Assembly (NCBI GenBank): GCA_963778165.1
Contig: CAVZTE010000001.1
Location: 422,728-486,727 of the forward strand
Source of the DNA: Bog-756 sp963778165
GTDB taxonomy: Bacteria > Actinomycetota > Acidimicrobiia > Acidimicrobiales > RAAP-2
Length of the DNA stretch: 64,000 nucleotides
Direction: 5' to 3'
Shown here: in pieces, positions 21,759 to 31,746 of the stretch
Layout: each line of letters starts with the position of its first letter
Position numbering within the stretch: the stretch's first letter is position 1
Program-made: the position numbers and the translations under genes
Notes under the pieces: model-generated
Database searches by the model: none
What the model saw: only the letters and a program-made list of their open reading frames with translations
What the model was told of the DNA's origin: nothing

Positions 21759-23585
21759 GTCGAGTCCGGAGCGGTCCGACCCGGCCGCCGGACCGACCGC
21801 CTACGTCGCGACGGCTCGCCGGAACGACATCCGGCTCGACCGGGGCCATCGACACCGACGGGCGGCGCTCCCAGGTGGCCAGGGGCACGGTCAGGACGAA
21901 GAGGATCCACAGCAGGGTCAGCACGATCTCCAGGGGGTCGCCGTGGATGAGGCTGTGCACCAGGTCGGTGCCACCGGGCAGCTCGATGAAGGCCGTCACC
22001 ATGGACAGCCCGACGATCAGGGAGCGGAGCCGGCCCAGAGCCACCGGGGCCAGTAGCAGCAGGCCCCAGGAGAGGTACCACGGTTGGACCACCGGGCCCA
22101 GGGCCACCACCAGCAGCAGGGTGAGGCCCAAGCGCCTTGAGCGTCCCGATCCGGTCACTGTTGATCAGCAGCCAGACCGCGGCGATGGCCGCGGCCAACA
22201 GCCCGAGGAAGCGGGCCACCGACAGCACCCCGCCGAATCCCACTCCGATGTCCAAGAAGTGGGCGAACCCGGTGAAGGCCAGGGCCACCGAGGTGGTCGG
22301 AGCGGTCCAGGACCGGACCGCTCCCGGTGTCCCGAGGATGCTCACCCAACCCCAGCCCAGCCCGCTGACATAGGAGAAGAGGCCCAGAACCCCGGCTCCC
22401 GAGGAGTCCGGCCGTCACAACGGGCCGTATTCGGTCCCGCACCGAGGCTTGCGATCCCAGCCAGGTCCAACCCACGTAGACGATCCCGAACGCCGCCGGC
22501 GCCTTGATGGCCGTGGCCAGAGCGCACAGCACCACGGCCACGATGGGTCTCTTCTCCTTGGCCGCCACCAGGCCGCTGAGCAGCAGCCCCAGCATCAGGG
22601 CATCGTTGTGGGCGCCGCCGATGAGGTGGAGCAGGGTCACCGGGTTGAGCACCATGAGGGTGAACAGCTCGGCCCCGTCCCGGTGGTAGAGACGAGCCAG
22701 CTTGGGGACGCACCGGGCGATGAGCAGCACCCCGACCAGGGCCAGCAGGCGGAGCAGCACGATCGTGGCCAGGTCGTTGTGGAAGGTGATCCGGGCGAAG
22801 AGCCCGTCGATCTGCAGAAACAGCGGCCCGTACGGGGCAGGGGCGTTGGCCCACAGCGGGTCGACCGGAGCCGTGTAGGAGTTGTTCCCCAGCTGGGCCG
22901 GGCCGTAGAGATACGGGCTCATGTGATGGCTGACCATCTCGCCCTGGGCCGCATACGAGTAGACGTCACGACTGAAGAGCGGGGCGATGACCAGCATGGG
23001 CATGGCCCACAGGGCGAACACCCACATCATCCGCTTGATCGGGACGCCCGGGCAGCGGGCGTAGAGGCGGCTCATTCCCCACCACACCCGCATCAACAGG
23101 AGCAGTCCGCCGTACACCGCGGCCAGGGTGAAGAAGACCGCCCAGGTGCTGGGGGTGTCGGTGTGGGGGACGCCGAAGAACCAGGCGCCGGGCATCTCCA
23201 GCTTGAAGGGAGAGCTGGGCAGCGACGTCCCGATGGCGATGGCCACCATGGCCACGAAGCCCAGGAGGGCCGGCCTCAGCACCAGGCCCCGGGGTTGCGT
23301 CGCTTCGTGGTCAGGCTCGACCTCACCGACGGGCCCTCCGGCCTGGGCCAGGCGGGCCCGCACGCCGGCGAACCGGTCGAGGTAGGAGAGCCCGGCCTTG
23401 AGAGCCTCGGCCGTCAGCGAGGGCTCACCCGGGCGGCGCACCGGCGGGGGCTCGACGTCCGGCCCCTGTGCTCCGGCGATCTCGGATGGCATGACGTGTG
23501 GAGCCTTCTCCTCGGTCGACCCGGCGGTTGCCGGGCAGTTGCAGCTGGTGCGCCGGGAACCGTCCGTGGGTCCCTGCGCTGTCAT
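21733..23585 (-). CDS. Polytopic membrane glycosyltransferase, MptB-like (two apparent +1 frameshifts)
   Basis: Resembles the polyprenol-phosphate-mannose-dependent alpha-mannosyltransferases (GT-C fold) of actinobacterial lipoglycan synthesis. After a ~110-residue cytoplasmic N-terminus come many hydrophobic helices. The luminal motif is FSRDVYSYAAQGEM, then PYGPLFLQIDG and LNPVTLLHLIGGAHNDALM. Breaks at about 22395-22400 (a GGGG run) and about 22135 (GG) split the last third over three frames; removing one base at each gives a continuous VSGLGWGWVS, LLINSDRIGTL, LVVQPWYLSW-like path. The start at 23585 is a choice; an ATG at 23492 is also possible. Donor and acceptor are not shown by the sequence. 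Confidence 0.78.
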
Positions 23586-23983
23586 CTCATGCGAGTGGCC
23601 GACCGGCGCCGCCCGGATCGGGAGCACCCTTACCGCAATCAATCCGTAACGGCATTGTAACCAAGCGGGAGTGGCGATCAAGTCACCTGATCAGAGGTTT
23701 AAGTATTCTGCCAGGGGCCAGGCACGAACTGGCGGCACCAGGGCCGGACAACCGAGCGTCGAGGACGTGCGGGGAGGGACATGGGCCGGGGCACCGGCGG
23801 TTGGTGGCCACGGCACCGCGCGGTTCCGGGCGGATCCGATGCCCGGTGGGGCGCAGAGCCTTCGGCACGGAGCGTCCGGTACAAGGTAGGTGTGGCACCG
23901 GTTGGAAGATTGGGGCGACAACACCTGGGAATGCCCTGGCCAAAACGCTGATTTTAGCGTTCTGACCAGAGCATTCACTGCGG
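23586..23983. other. Intergenic region between the glycosyltransferase and tRNA-Tyr
   Basis: 398 bp with no reading frame that looks coding. The only clear element is the small hairpin after tRNA-Tyr (listed separately). The part at 23640-23720 is AT-richer than the surroundings and may hold the minus-strand promoter for the glycosyltransferase. Confidence 0.4.
23944..23961 (-). terminator. Terminator-like hairpin after tRNA-Tyr
   Basis: On the minus strand AACGCT, a six-base loop, AGCGTT and then TT: a compact stem with a short T-run, 22 bp past the tRNA 3' end. Confidence 0.5.
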
Positions 23984-24064
<81 letters not shown>

Positions 24065-24108
24065 GCAGGCCGGAAGGATATCGTCTGGCGCGGCGCTACT
24101 GTTTCGGC

Positions 24109-24597
24109 ATGCCCAGCTTCGACGTGGTCTCCGAGGTCGACATGCAAGAAGTCCGTAACGCCGTTGATCAGGCCAATCGCGAGGCCACCACCCGTTTCGA
24201 CTTCAAAGGGACCGACTCCTCCATCGAGCTGACCGACAAGGAACTGCTCCTGGCCTCCTCCACCGAGGACCGCCTACGGGCCCTCTACCAGGTGCTGCAG
24301 GAGAAGCTGGTCAAGCGCGAGGTCTCGCTCAAGTCGTTCGATGTCGGCAAGGTCGAAGAGGCGTCGCGTGGGTCGGCCCGCCAGAAGCTGACCATCCAGG
24401 CCGGCATCTCCAGTGACCACGCCAAAAAGATCAACAAGTTCATCAAGGACCTGGGCCTCAAAGGGGTCACCTCGCAGACCCAGGGCGATCAGCTGCGGGT
24501 CAACGGGAAGAAGCGGGACGATCTGCAGGCGGTGATCGCGGCGTGCAAGGCCGAAGACTTCGGCATCCCGCTGCAGTTCAACAACTTCCGGGATTGA
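24109..24597 (+). CDS. YajQ family nucleotide-binding protein
   Basis: 162 residues, start MPSFDVVSEVDMQEVRNAVDQ, the family hallmark. TRFDFKGTDSSIEL follows, and the C-terminus has KVQG-like GDQLRVNGKKRDDLQ and LQFNNFRD. Two ferredoxin-like RNP-type domains are expected. In other bacteria YajQ proteins bind cyclic di-GMP or nucleic acids; which applies here is unknown. Monocistronic; the start lies 45 bp past the tRNA-Tyr 5' end, on the other strand. Confidence 0.93.
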   Translation: MPSFDVVSEVDMQEVRNAVDQANREATTRFDFKGTDSSIELTDKELLLASSTEDRLRALYQVLQEKLVKREVSLKSFDVGKVEEASRGSARQKLTIQAGISSDHAKKINKFIKDLGLKGVTSQTQGDQLRVNGKKRDDLQAVIAACKAEDFGIPLQFNNFRD

Positions 24598-24649
24598 GTC
24601 GCACACCCTGACTGGCGACGTCCGATCGCCCGGCTCCATGCGACGGGGC

Positions 24650-25150
24650 TCAGGCCGCCTCCACCATGTCGTCCAGTTCCTCCAGCGGGTGCACCTGGAA
24701 CAGCCGGTTGAAGGCCAGGTACTTGAGGAACCAGAAGATGGCGAAGGACGTCACGTTGGCGGCCAGGACCACCACCGTCTCCTCGAAATGGGTGAGGTGG
24801 TGCTCGACGGCCACATGCTTGGCCACGGCCGCCCCGACCAGCGAGAAGGCGATCCCCAGGGCCGACATCACCCAGAACGGGATGATCTCCTTGGTGACAT
24901 GGGACCGTCCGCCCTTGCCCCACACCCATTTGCGATTGAGGTAGTAGTTCGGAATTACCGCCGCCACGTTGGCAATGAGCGTGCTGACCACGGCATCGGC
25001 CAGGTGGAGCACGCCGAACACCAGGCCCAGGACGGCGAACGACACCACCGTCGAGATCACCGAGACCATGGTGTAGCGGAAGAGCTTCTTCGCCTCCGGT
25101 GTGTCCCGCTTCTGCCACAGGTGGACCACACGGGTGGACAGGCTGCTCAC
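24650..25150 (-). CDS. GtrA family membrane protein
   Basis: 166 residues with four predicted membrane helices (about 27-48, 52-72, 92-112, 125-146). The GtrA-type motif NYYLNRKWVW lies between helices 2 and 3. GtrA proteins are thought to move or flip undecaprenyl- or decaprenyl-linked sugars for cell-envelope glycan modification. A charged cytoplasmic N-terminus and an acidic C-terminal tail flank the helices. It is downstream of the beta-glucosidase on the same strand, separated by 66 bp. Confidence 0.85.
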   Translation of the reverse strand: MSSLSTRVVHLWQKRDTPEAKKLFRYTMVSVISTVVSFAVLGLVFGVLHLADAVVSTLIANVAAVIPNYYLNRKWVWGKGGRSHVTKEIIPFWVMSALGIAFSLVGAAVAKHVAVEHHLTHFEETVVVLAANVTSFAIFWFLKYLAFNRLFQVHPLEELDDMVEAA

Positions 25151-25216
25151 CGGGACAACACTAGTGGTGAGGGCCGAAAATGATCGGGCAGGTCCAGGGG
25201 TCGGCCCGGGGGCGGC

Positions 25217-26390
25217 TCAGAGCCCATTGGCCCGGGCCACGGTGCCCAGCCACGACGCACTCGGCTTGGGGGTGCGGGCGAAGGTCCGCGCGGTCCACCG
25301 CCACCATGCCGAAGGTGGGGCCGTAGCCCAGCACCCACTCGAAGTTGTCCAGGAGGCTCCAGTAGAAGTAGCCCCTCACATCGAGGCCGTCGTCGAGGCA
25401 GCGGCTGACTCCGTGCAGGGCCCGCCGGACGTACTCGATCCTGGCGGCGTCGTCGCCGGTGCCGATGCCGTTCTCCGTCACGAAGACCGGTAGCCCCCCG
25501 GTCTTGTCCCAGGCCCGCCGGATGGTGCCCTCGAGGGCTTCGGGCCAGAACTCGTAACCCATCTGGGTGGTGGGAACGCCCTCCTCCCCGCCCAGAGCCC
25601 CGTCAGGTCCCACCCGCATGCGGGTGTAGGTCTGGACCCCGATGAAGTCGTCGCCTCCGGTGGCCTCGAGGAAGACGTCCTCCGACGGCCGTCTGATCCG
25701 CTCCAGCCACTCTTCACCGCCGGGCTGCAGTTGATAGTCGGTCATCGACAGGGTCAGGCCCACGGGTGCGTTGCCAGGGCCCGAGCGGATGGCCTCGACC
25801 CCGGCCCGATGGGCGGCCACCAGGGTGTCGTTGACCGCCTGGCGTCTGGCCCGGTCCCGCACCCGAGGAGGGAAGATCCCGAGTCTCCAGCCCATGGTGG
25901 CCACCACGTTGGGCTCGTTGAGGGTCCCGGCCATGCCGATGAGGTCCCCCAGATGGGCGGTGGCCCGCTCGCAGTACCGGGCGAACCGGTCGACGGCGTG
26001 GGGGGCCTCCCAGGTTCCGGCGGCGGCCAGCCACCGCGGGTGGGTGAAGTGGTGGAAGGTGACCACCGGGGTGATGCCACGCTCGTGACAGGCGGCCGCC
26101 ACCCGGCGATAGTGGTCGAGGGCAGCCACGGAGAACTCGCCCTCCTCGGGCTCGATCCGGCTCCACTCGAGGGAGAACCGGTAGGCAGAAAGGCCCAGGC
26201 CCGCCACCAGAGCGATGTCCTCCCCGTAGCGGTGGTAGGAGTCACAGGCATCGCCGCTCACGTCGACACATCCCGACGTGGGGTCGTGCTCGAACTGCCA
26301 CCAGTCGTTGTTGACGTTGCCCCCTTCGATCTGGTGAGCGGCGGTGGCCGTTCCCCAGACGAAGCGGTCGGGAAAGGTGACGTCGGGCAT
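25217..26390 (-). CDS. GH1 beta-glucosidase (apparent +1 frameshift close to the 3' end)
   Basis: Retaining family 1 glycoside hydrolase, about 390 residues. Start ATG 26390, MPDVTFPDRFVWGTATAAHQIEG. The acid/base Glu is in TLNEPNV (about 159) and the nucleophile Glu in VTENGIG (about 305). FSLEWSRIEP and the YFYWSLLDNFEW aglycone region are intact. After VAVD the given frame wanders, while the next frame gives RTFARTPKPSASWL and a natural TGA at 25217-25219; one extra base near 25287-25292 explains it. Likely cytosolic, no signal peptide. Substrate within GH1 (glucoside, galactoside, fucoside) is not decided. Confidence 0.9.
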
Positions 26391-26480
26391 GGTGGGCAAC
26401 CGTAGCGGGCAGCTCCACCGGGCGGCGGTCCCGGGGCCGGAGGGGCGTCCGGACCTGACTCCACCTGGCAGGATGGAGCG

Positions 26481-27347
26481 GTGAGCGAAGACCTCGATTT
26501 TCTCGTCGACCTGCTCGATCTCGAACCGATCGAAGTCAACATCTTCCGTGGCATCAGCCCCAACGAGGAGCGTCAACGGGTCTTCGGGGGCCAGGTGGCG
26601 GCGCAGTCGCTGATGGCGGCGGGGCGGACCGTCGAGACCGGCCGGCCGCACTCCCTCCACGCCTACTTCCTCCGGCCCGGCGACCCCACCGCCCCCATCC
26701 TCTACGAGGTCGACCGCATCCGCGACGGTCGTTCGTTCACCACCCGCCGGGTGGTGGCCATCCAGCACGGCCGGGCCATCTTCAACATGTCAGCCTCCTT
26801 CCATGTGGACGAGACCGGCCTGTCCCACCAGTTCCCCATGCCCGACGTGCCCCCTCCCGAGGAGCTCGACACCCTGGAGACCCGGCTCGAGCCCTTTCGG
26901 GAGACCCTGGGAGACTGGTTCGCCAAGCCCCACCCCATCGACCAGCGCCACATCGGTGAGCTGCCCTTCACCCACGGTGCGGGCAAGGAGCCGGTGCAGC
27001 GCCTCTGGATCCGGGCCGACGGCACCCTTCCCGACGACCCCCTGCTCCACACCTGCATCGCCGCCTACGCCTCGGACATGTCGCTCTTCGACACCATGCT
27101 GGCCCCCCACGACGTGCGATGGGACGACACCGACTTCATGGGCGCCAGCCTCGACCACTGCATGTGGTTCCACCGCCCGTTCCGGGCCGACGAGTGGCTC
27201 CTCTACGACATGGACAGCCCCAGTGCCTCGGGCGCCCGGGGGTTGGCCCGGGGATTCCTGTTCACCCGGGAAGGCGAGCTGGTGGTGTCGATGGTGCAAG
27301 AGGGCCTGATGCGGCTCTCCAGCCGTTCGCACCCGGGCGCCGGCTGA
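26481..27347 (+). CDS. tesB: Acyl-CoA thioesterase II
   Basis: Double hot-dog thioesterase that hydrolyses medium and long acyl-CoA. 288 residues, GTG start at 26481. N-terminal hot-dog: FRGISPNEERQRVFGGQVAAQSL and LHAYFLRPGD. C-terminal hot-dog: SLDHCMWFHRPFRADEWLLYDMDS and SGARGLARGFLFTREGELV. The Asp of the second domain (ASLDHC) is kept. The short gap to the divergent glucosidase (90 bp) must hold both promoters. Fits the lipid and acyl-CoA theme of the region. Confidence 0.93.
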   Translation: MSEDLDFLVDLLDLEPIEVNIFRGISPNEERQRVFGGQVAAQSLMAAGRTVETGRPHSLHAYFLRPGDPTAPILYEVDRIRDGRSFTTRRVVAIQHGRAIFNMSASFHVDETGLSHQFPMPDVPPPEELDTLETRLEPFRETLGDWFAKPHPIDQRHIGELPFTHGAGKEPVQRLWIRADGTLPDDPLLHTCIAAYASDMSLFDTMLAPHDVRWDDTDFMGASLDHCMWFHRPFRADEWLLYDMDSPSASGARGLARGFLFTREGELVVSMVQEGLMRLSSRSHPGAG

Positions 27348-27359
27348 CGACTACCAGAC

Positions 27360-27378
27360 GGGCTCCGCTCGGGAGCCC
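27360..27378. terminator. Hairpin between convergent tesB and gltA
   Basis: GGGCTCC (27360-27366) and GGAGCCC (27372-27378) around a five-base loop, placed between the two stops. It can serve either strand. Confidence 0.5.
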
Positions 27379-27404
27379 GATCCACCACCGGTCAGGGGTG
27401 GGCC

Positions 27405-28676
27405 TCAGCGGGCGGTCATCGGGACGTAGTCGCGGGCGTCGTCGCCGATGTAGAGCTGACGGGGGCGGGCGATCTTCGAGTCCTGGTCGAGCATCTCCTG
27501 CCAGTGGGCCAGCCAGCCGGCGGTGCGGGGGATGGCGAACAGCACCGGGAACATCTCGAGGGGGAAGCCCATGGCCTGGTAGATCAGTCCCGAGTAGAAG
27601 TCCACGTTGGGGTAGAGCTTGCGGGAGAGGAAGTAGTCGTCGGACAGGGCGATCTCTTCCAACTTGAGGGCGATGTCGAGCAACGGGTTCTTGCCGGTGA
27701 TGGTGAAGACCTCGTCGGCGACGCGCTTGATGATGGTGGCCCGGGGGTCGTAGTTCTTGTAGACCCGGTGGCCGAAGCCCTGCAACCGTCCGCCCGATCC
27801 TTCCTTGACCGAGGCGATGAAAGGCTCCACGTTGTCGAGACTTCCGATGTCGGTGAGCATGCGGATGACCGCCTCGTTGGCCCCACCGTGCCGGGGGCCG
27901 TAGAGCGCGGCGGCGGCGGCGGCGCAGGCCGAGTAGGGATCGGCATGCGACGAGCCCACCACCCTCATGGCCGTGGTCGAGCAGTTCTGCTCGTGGTCGG
28001 CGTGGAGGATGAAGAGCACGTCGAGGGCCCGGGCCAGGACGGGGTCGGCTTCGAACCGGGGTTCGGCGATCTTCCACATCATGGACAAGAAGTTGGAGGT
28101 GAACGGAAGGGAGTTGTCGGGGTAGACGAAGGGCATGCCCACGCTGAAACGGTGGGCCGCCGCCGCCAACGTGGGCATCTTGGCGATCAGCCGGATGATC
28201 TGCTTGTGCCGGGACTCGATGTTGAAGATGTCCTTGGCGTCGCTGTAGAAGGTGGAGAGGGCGGCTACTGCCGACACCAGCATGCCCATGGGGTGGGCGT
28301 CGTAGTGGAAGCCCTCGAGGAAGCGCTTGCGCACGTTCTCGTGGATGAAGGTGTGCTGGGTGATCTCCCGGTCCCAGACCTCGTACTCGGCGGCGTTGGG
28401 CAGCTCGCCGTGGAGGAGCAGGTAGGCCACCTCCAGATACGTCGAGCTCTCCGCCAGCTGCTCGATGGGATAGCCCCGGTAGCGCAGGATGCCGGCGTCA
28501 CCATCCAGATAGGTGATGGAGCTCTCACACGCCGCGGTCGATACGAAACCCGGGTCGTAGAACCAGACCCCGGGGAGAAGTTTTGACCACTGCGCCGCGG
28601 AGATGCCCCCATGTTCGAAGGGGATCTCGAGGGACTCGCCGCTGCGGTTGTCGATGATCGTGATGCTCTCGGCCAC
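27405..28676 (-). CDS. gltA: Citrate synthase
   Basis: Condenses acetyl-CoA and oxaloacetate to citrate at the TCA cycle entry. 423 residues, normal for the type II hexameric form. Key positions: HADHEQNCST near 227 and YGPRHGGANEA with its catalytic His near 263; the later GFGHRVYKNYDPRA with the oxaloacetate-binding His and Arg; and the catalytic Asp region NVDFYSG. The upstream 160 bp contain a TAGGAT hexamer (28724-28729, minus strand), like the rpoB -10, but no good -35. Stands alone. Confidence 0.96.
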   Translation of the reverse strand: MAESITIIDNRSGESLEIPFEHGGISAAQWSKLLPGVWFYDPGFVSTAACESSITYLDGDAGILRYRGYPIEQLAESSTYLEVAYLLLHGELPNAAEYEVWDREITQHTFIHENVRKRFLEGFHYDAHPMGMLVSAVAALSTFYSDAKDIFNIESRHKQIIRLIAKMPTLAAAAHRFSVGMPFVYPDNSLPFTSNFLSMMWKIAEPRFEADPVLARALDVLFILHADHEQNCSTTAMRVVGSSHADPYSACAAAAAALYGPRHGGANEAVIRMLTDIGSLDNVEPFIASVKEGSGGRLQGFGHRVYKNYDPRATIIKRVADEVFTITGKNPLLDIALKLEEIALSDDYFLSRKLYPNVDFYSGLIYQAMGFPLEMFPVLFAIPRTAGWLAHWQEMLDQDSKIARPRQLYIGDDARDYVPMTAR

Positions 28677-28838
28677 TGATCCCGTTACCCTTCTGTCGTT
28701 TCACTCATCGCCGTCCGTGGCCAATCCTAGATCGACCAGGGCCGACCCTGACCAACCGGGGACGTCAAAAGTGCTCAGTCATCGCCACCCCGAGCGCTCC
28801 GGAGCCGGCTGCACGGCGCCTGCTCGGACGGCCCGGCC

Positions 28839-30032
28839 TCACGCCGAGATCTGGAGAAGAAACCTCTGGGTGGCGCCGAGAGGGTTGGCGGTCGGAGGCA
28901 CGGCCACGGCCACGGTCAGCTGGTAGAGGTGACCGGCGGCCACCGGAAGAGGGGGGAGGGAGATGGCCTTCGAAGCCCCCGAGTTCAGGGTGACGGTGGT
29001 GTCGGTGGTCTTGCCGCGATCGCGGGCCGGCGGTGGGGCGGTGCCTGGTGGATCAGCCAGGACGAGGGTCTGGGTCACCGCCACCCCGGACTCCACCACC
29101 GTGCCGCAGTTGGTCACGGTCACCGCCACACTCATGACGCCGGTGGGCGGCAGGAGCGTCGGAGCGGGGCCGGGCACAGTGGACTGGGGAGCCACACAGC
29201 TGTCCCCGACCACACCGGGGCCGCCGGTGGTCACTGCGGGCGGAGTGAAGCCCACCGACGTGATGACCAGTTGGTGGATGGGGGCCAGTGCCGGATTTTG
29301 AGGGAGCAGGGTGGCGGCGGCACCCAGGCGGGTCGGGCCGAGCGGGGCGTCAGCCATGGGCCGGGGCACCCACTCGGAGCCGGGCAGGTGGACGGGGAGG
29401 TGCTGGGCACGGATGGAGGCGAGCAGGCTCCGGAAGTTGAAGTCGGCCTGCAGGAACAGGGTTCCCACCGCGGTCATGGCCGAGGCCGCGGCGGTCGCCG
29501 AGATGAGTGGGCCCTGGGCCACCGACTCCGGGGTCGATGGAGCGCCGGCCACCGACAGGGGGGCCATGCCGAGCAGCCGGTCGATGACCTTCCGCAGCGA
29601 TGCCGTCCCCTGAGCCCGTTGGGACAGGACCTGGGTGAAGCGGGCACTGATCTGACCGGTCGGGTAGGGAGGGACGAGGGAGGCAGCCTGGTTGGCCTCC
29701 TGTGAGGTCTGCTCGACCGCCTGGTCCAGGCCCTGTTGAATCTCGGCCCGGGCCGTGCGGGGGACGGCCCCGTTGGTCATCTGGGGGGCCTGATCCATCA
29801 GGTGGCCCAACTCGCTTCCGGTCTCGTTGGAGGCGTCGACCACCCGGGCCGCCAGGGCGCCGTAGCCGGAGTCGACCGAACTGCGGTAGCCGCCTGATTG
29901 GGCGTTGATCTCCGCCACCGAGCCCACGACCAGGCCTGCCGTGATCGCGATCAGGAGGCCGTAGAGGACCGGTCTGGCCATTCCACGCCTGTTCGAGGCG
30001 CGGCTGCGCCTCCGTCGGTCCCTCGGCATCAC
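28839..30032 (-). CDS. Secreted or membrane-anchored protein of unknown function
   Basis: 397 residues, not recognised. A basic N-terminus (RDRRRRSRASNRRG) precedes one hydrophobic helix at about 20-42, so it is an anchor or an uncleaved signal. The middle (about 45-240) is Ala/Gln-rich and mostly helical in character. The C-terminal ~120 residues look like a beta-sandwich, with two Cys (in VGDSCVAP and TVTNCGTVV) that could form a disulfide and a TVTLNSGASKAISL strand pattern seen in Ig-like extracytoplasmic domains. It lies 50 bp past the rmuC gene on the same strand. It may act in the cell envelope. Confidence 0.7.
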   Translation of the reverse strand: MMPRDRRRRSRASNRRGMARPVLYGLLIAITAGLVVGSVAEINAQSGGYRSSVDSGYGALAARVVDASNETGSELGHLMDQAPQMTNGAVPRTARAEIQQGLDQAVEQTSQEANQAASLVPPYPTGQISARFTQVLSQRAQGTASLRKVIDRLLGMAPLSVAGAPSTPESVAQGPLISATAAASAMTAVGTLFLQADFNFRSLLASIRAQHLPVHLPGSEWVPRPMADAPLGPTRLGAAATLLPQNPALAPIHQLVITSVGFTPPAVTTGGPGVVGDSCVAPQSTVPGPAPTLLPPTGVMSVAVTVTNCGTVVESGVAVTQTLVLADPPGTAPPPARDRGKTTDTTVTLNSGASKAISLPPLPVAAGHLYQLTVAVAVPPTANPLGATQRFLLQISA

Positions 30033-30082
30033 GTGGACGATAGTGCCGTGGTCGGGCCGCGACCCCGGCGGGAGTTCCGGGC

Positions 30083-31588
30083 CTAGGCCGTGTGGTGATC
30101 GTCGAGTGCCCCCCCGTAGGGGAGCTCGCGCAACCCCTCGGCCGGGTCGGTGGCTCCCTCGGTCCCCTCCTCGTCATCGGCGCTGTACAGCCGGGGACGG
30201 TCCAACGTCGAGGCCAACAGCTCGGGCGCCTGGAGGGCCCGGGTGACGGCATCGACCGGGGCCGGATGGGGCAGTTCCTTCTCCCCCGCCGCCACCACAC
30301 CGTTGTCGGCGAAGCGGCGGGCGGTCACCAGGACCCGACCCTCGAGCGATCCGACCGCCTTGTTGTACGCCGCCACGGCGTTGTTCAACCCTTTGCCCAC
30401 TCCGGAGAAGTGGTCCCCCAACACCGAGAGGCGTTGATAGAGCAGCGCTCCGTCCCGCTGGATCTCGCGGGCGTTCTCGGCCAACGAGTCCTGCTGCCAC
30501 CCGTAGGCCACTGCCCGCAACAAGGCGATGAGCGACGTCGGGGTGGCCAACAGCACGTGGTTGGCCACGGCGTGCTCCATCAAGCCCGGCTCGTGCTCCA
30601 GCGCCGCGGTGAGGAGGGGGTCACCCGGTATGAAAGCCACCACGAACTCGGGCGACGGGTCCACCCGCTTCCAGTACTCCTTCTTCGACAGTGCGTCGAC
30701 ATGGGCCTTCATCTGGCGGCCGTGGCTGGCCAGGTGGGTGCGGCGGACGGTCTCGTCGTCGGCTTCGTTGGCGTCCAAAAAGGCCTGCATGGGCACCTTG
30801 GCATCGACTGCCACGTTCTTGCCTCCGGGCAGGTGCACCACCATGTCCGGACGCATCCGGCCGGAGTCGGCGTCGGAGGTGACCTGCTCGTCGAAGTCGC
30901 AGTGCTCGAGCATTCCTGCCATCTCGACCACCCGACGGAGCTGCAGCTCGCCCCATCGGCCCCGGGTCTGGGGCGACCGGAGGGCCGTCACCAGGTTGCG
31001 GGTCTCCTTCTGCAGCTGGTCGTGCGAGGTGGACAGGTGCTTCATCTGCTCGGTCAGGGTGGTGTAGGCCCGCTGTCGCTCGACCTCGAGACGCTGGATG
31101 CCCGCTTCGTACTTGCCCAGCTGTTCGCCGATGGGCTTGAGCAGCTGTTCGATGGCCTCCTGGCGCTTGGCCAACTCGCCGTCGGCCGCCTGACGGGTCT
31201 GGTTGAGCCTGGTGTCGGCCAGCTGGAGGAACTGCTCGTTGTTCTGCTGGAGGGCCAGCGTCGACAGGCGGGCGAACTCCCCGGTCAGCTGCTGGCGGGT
31301 CTCCGCCAGGCCGGCGGCGCGTTCCTCGGTGGCCCGACGTTCATGGTGGAGCTCGGCCGTGAGCCGGGCGGCCTCGGCCCGCACCGAGGTCAGCTGGTCC
31401 TGCTGTTGGTCGAGCTGGGCCCTCAGGCCTTGGAGGTCGGCCGTGAGGGTCTGGTTACGTGCCTCGGCATCGGCCAACCGGGCCTGCGCCGTACTGGCCG
31501 CCGCCACCTGACCGGAGCGGACCAACAGGCCCACCACCACGCCCAGGGCGACGCCGGCGAGCAGTCCGACAATCACTCCGGTAATCAT
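30083..31588 (-). CDS. rmuC: RmuC family protein
   Basis: RmuC proteins limit DNA inversion and rearrangement at short repeats and are thought to be nuclease-related. 501 residues. An N-terminal membrane helix (about 3-25) is followed by a long coiled coil (about 35-200). The RmuC domain begins near 215: TRGRWGELQLRRVVEMAGML, RPDMVVHLPGGKNVAVDAKVP, then the downstream VAFIPGDPLL. An acidic tail ends the protein. Divergent from the NADH dehydrogenase gene. Confidence 0.93.
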   Translation of the reverse strand: MITGVIVGLLAGVALGVVVGLLVRSGQVAAASTAQARLADAEARNQTLTADLQGLRAQLDQQQDQLTSVRAEAARLTAELHHERRATEERAAGLAETRQQLTGEFARLSTLALQQNNEQFLQLADTRLNQTRQAADGELAKRQEAIEQLLKPIGEQLGKYEAGIQRLEVERQRAYTTLTEQMKHLSTSHDQLQKETRNLVTALRSPQTRGRWGELQLRRVVEMAGMLEHCDFDEQVTSDADSGRMRPDMVVHLPGGKNVAVDAKVPMQAFLDANEADDETVRRTHLASHGRQMKAHVDALSKKEYWKRVDPSPEFVVAFIPGDPLLTAALEHEPGLMEHAVANHVLLATPTSLIALLRAVAYGWQQDSLAENAREIQRDGALLYQRLSVLGDHFSGVGKGLNNAVAAYNKAVGSLEGRVLVTARRFADNGVVAAGEKELPHPAPVDAVTRALQAPELLASTLDRPRLYSADDEEGTEGATDPAEGLRELPYGGALDDHHTA

Positions 31589-31746
31589 GATCAGTCCTCC
31601 TCGGGGGCGCCATCGGCCCTCGTCGGCCAGCGTACAGACGGGGTGTGACGACTCCGGGGACCGCCCCGTCCTCCTGTGCGCTGGGTCCAGGTCAGGGGGC
31701 TCGGCGGCCCTTGGCTCCGGGAGCGGAGCCGTGCCACCATGGCCCC

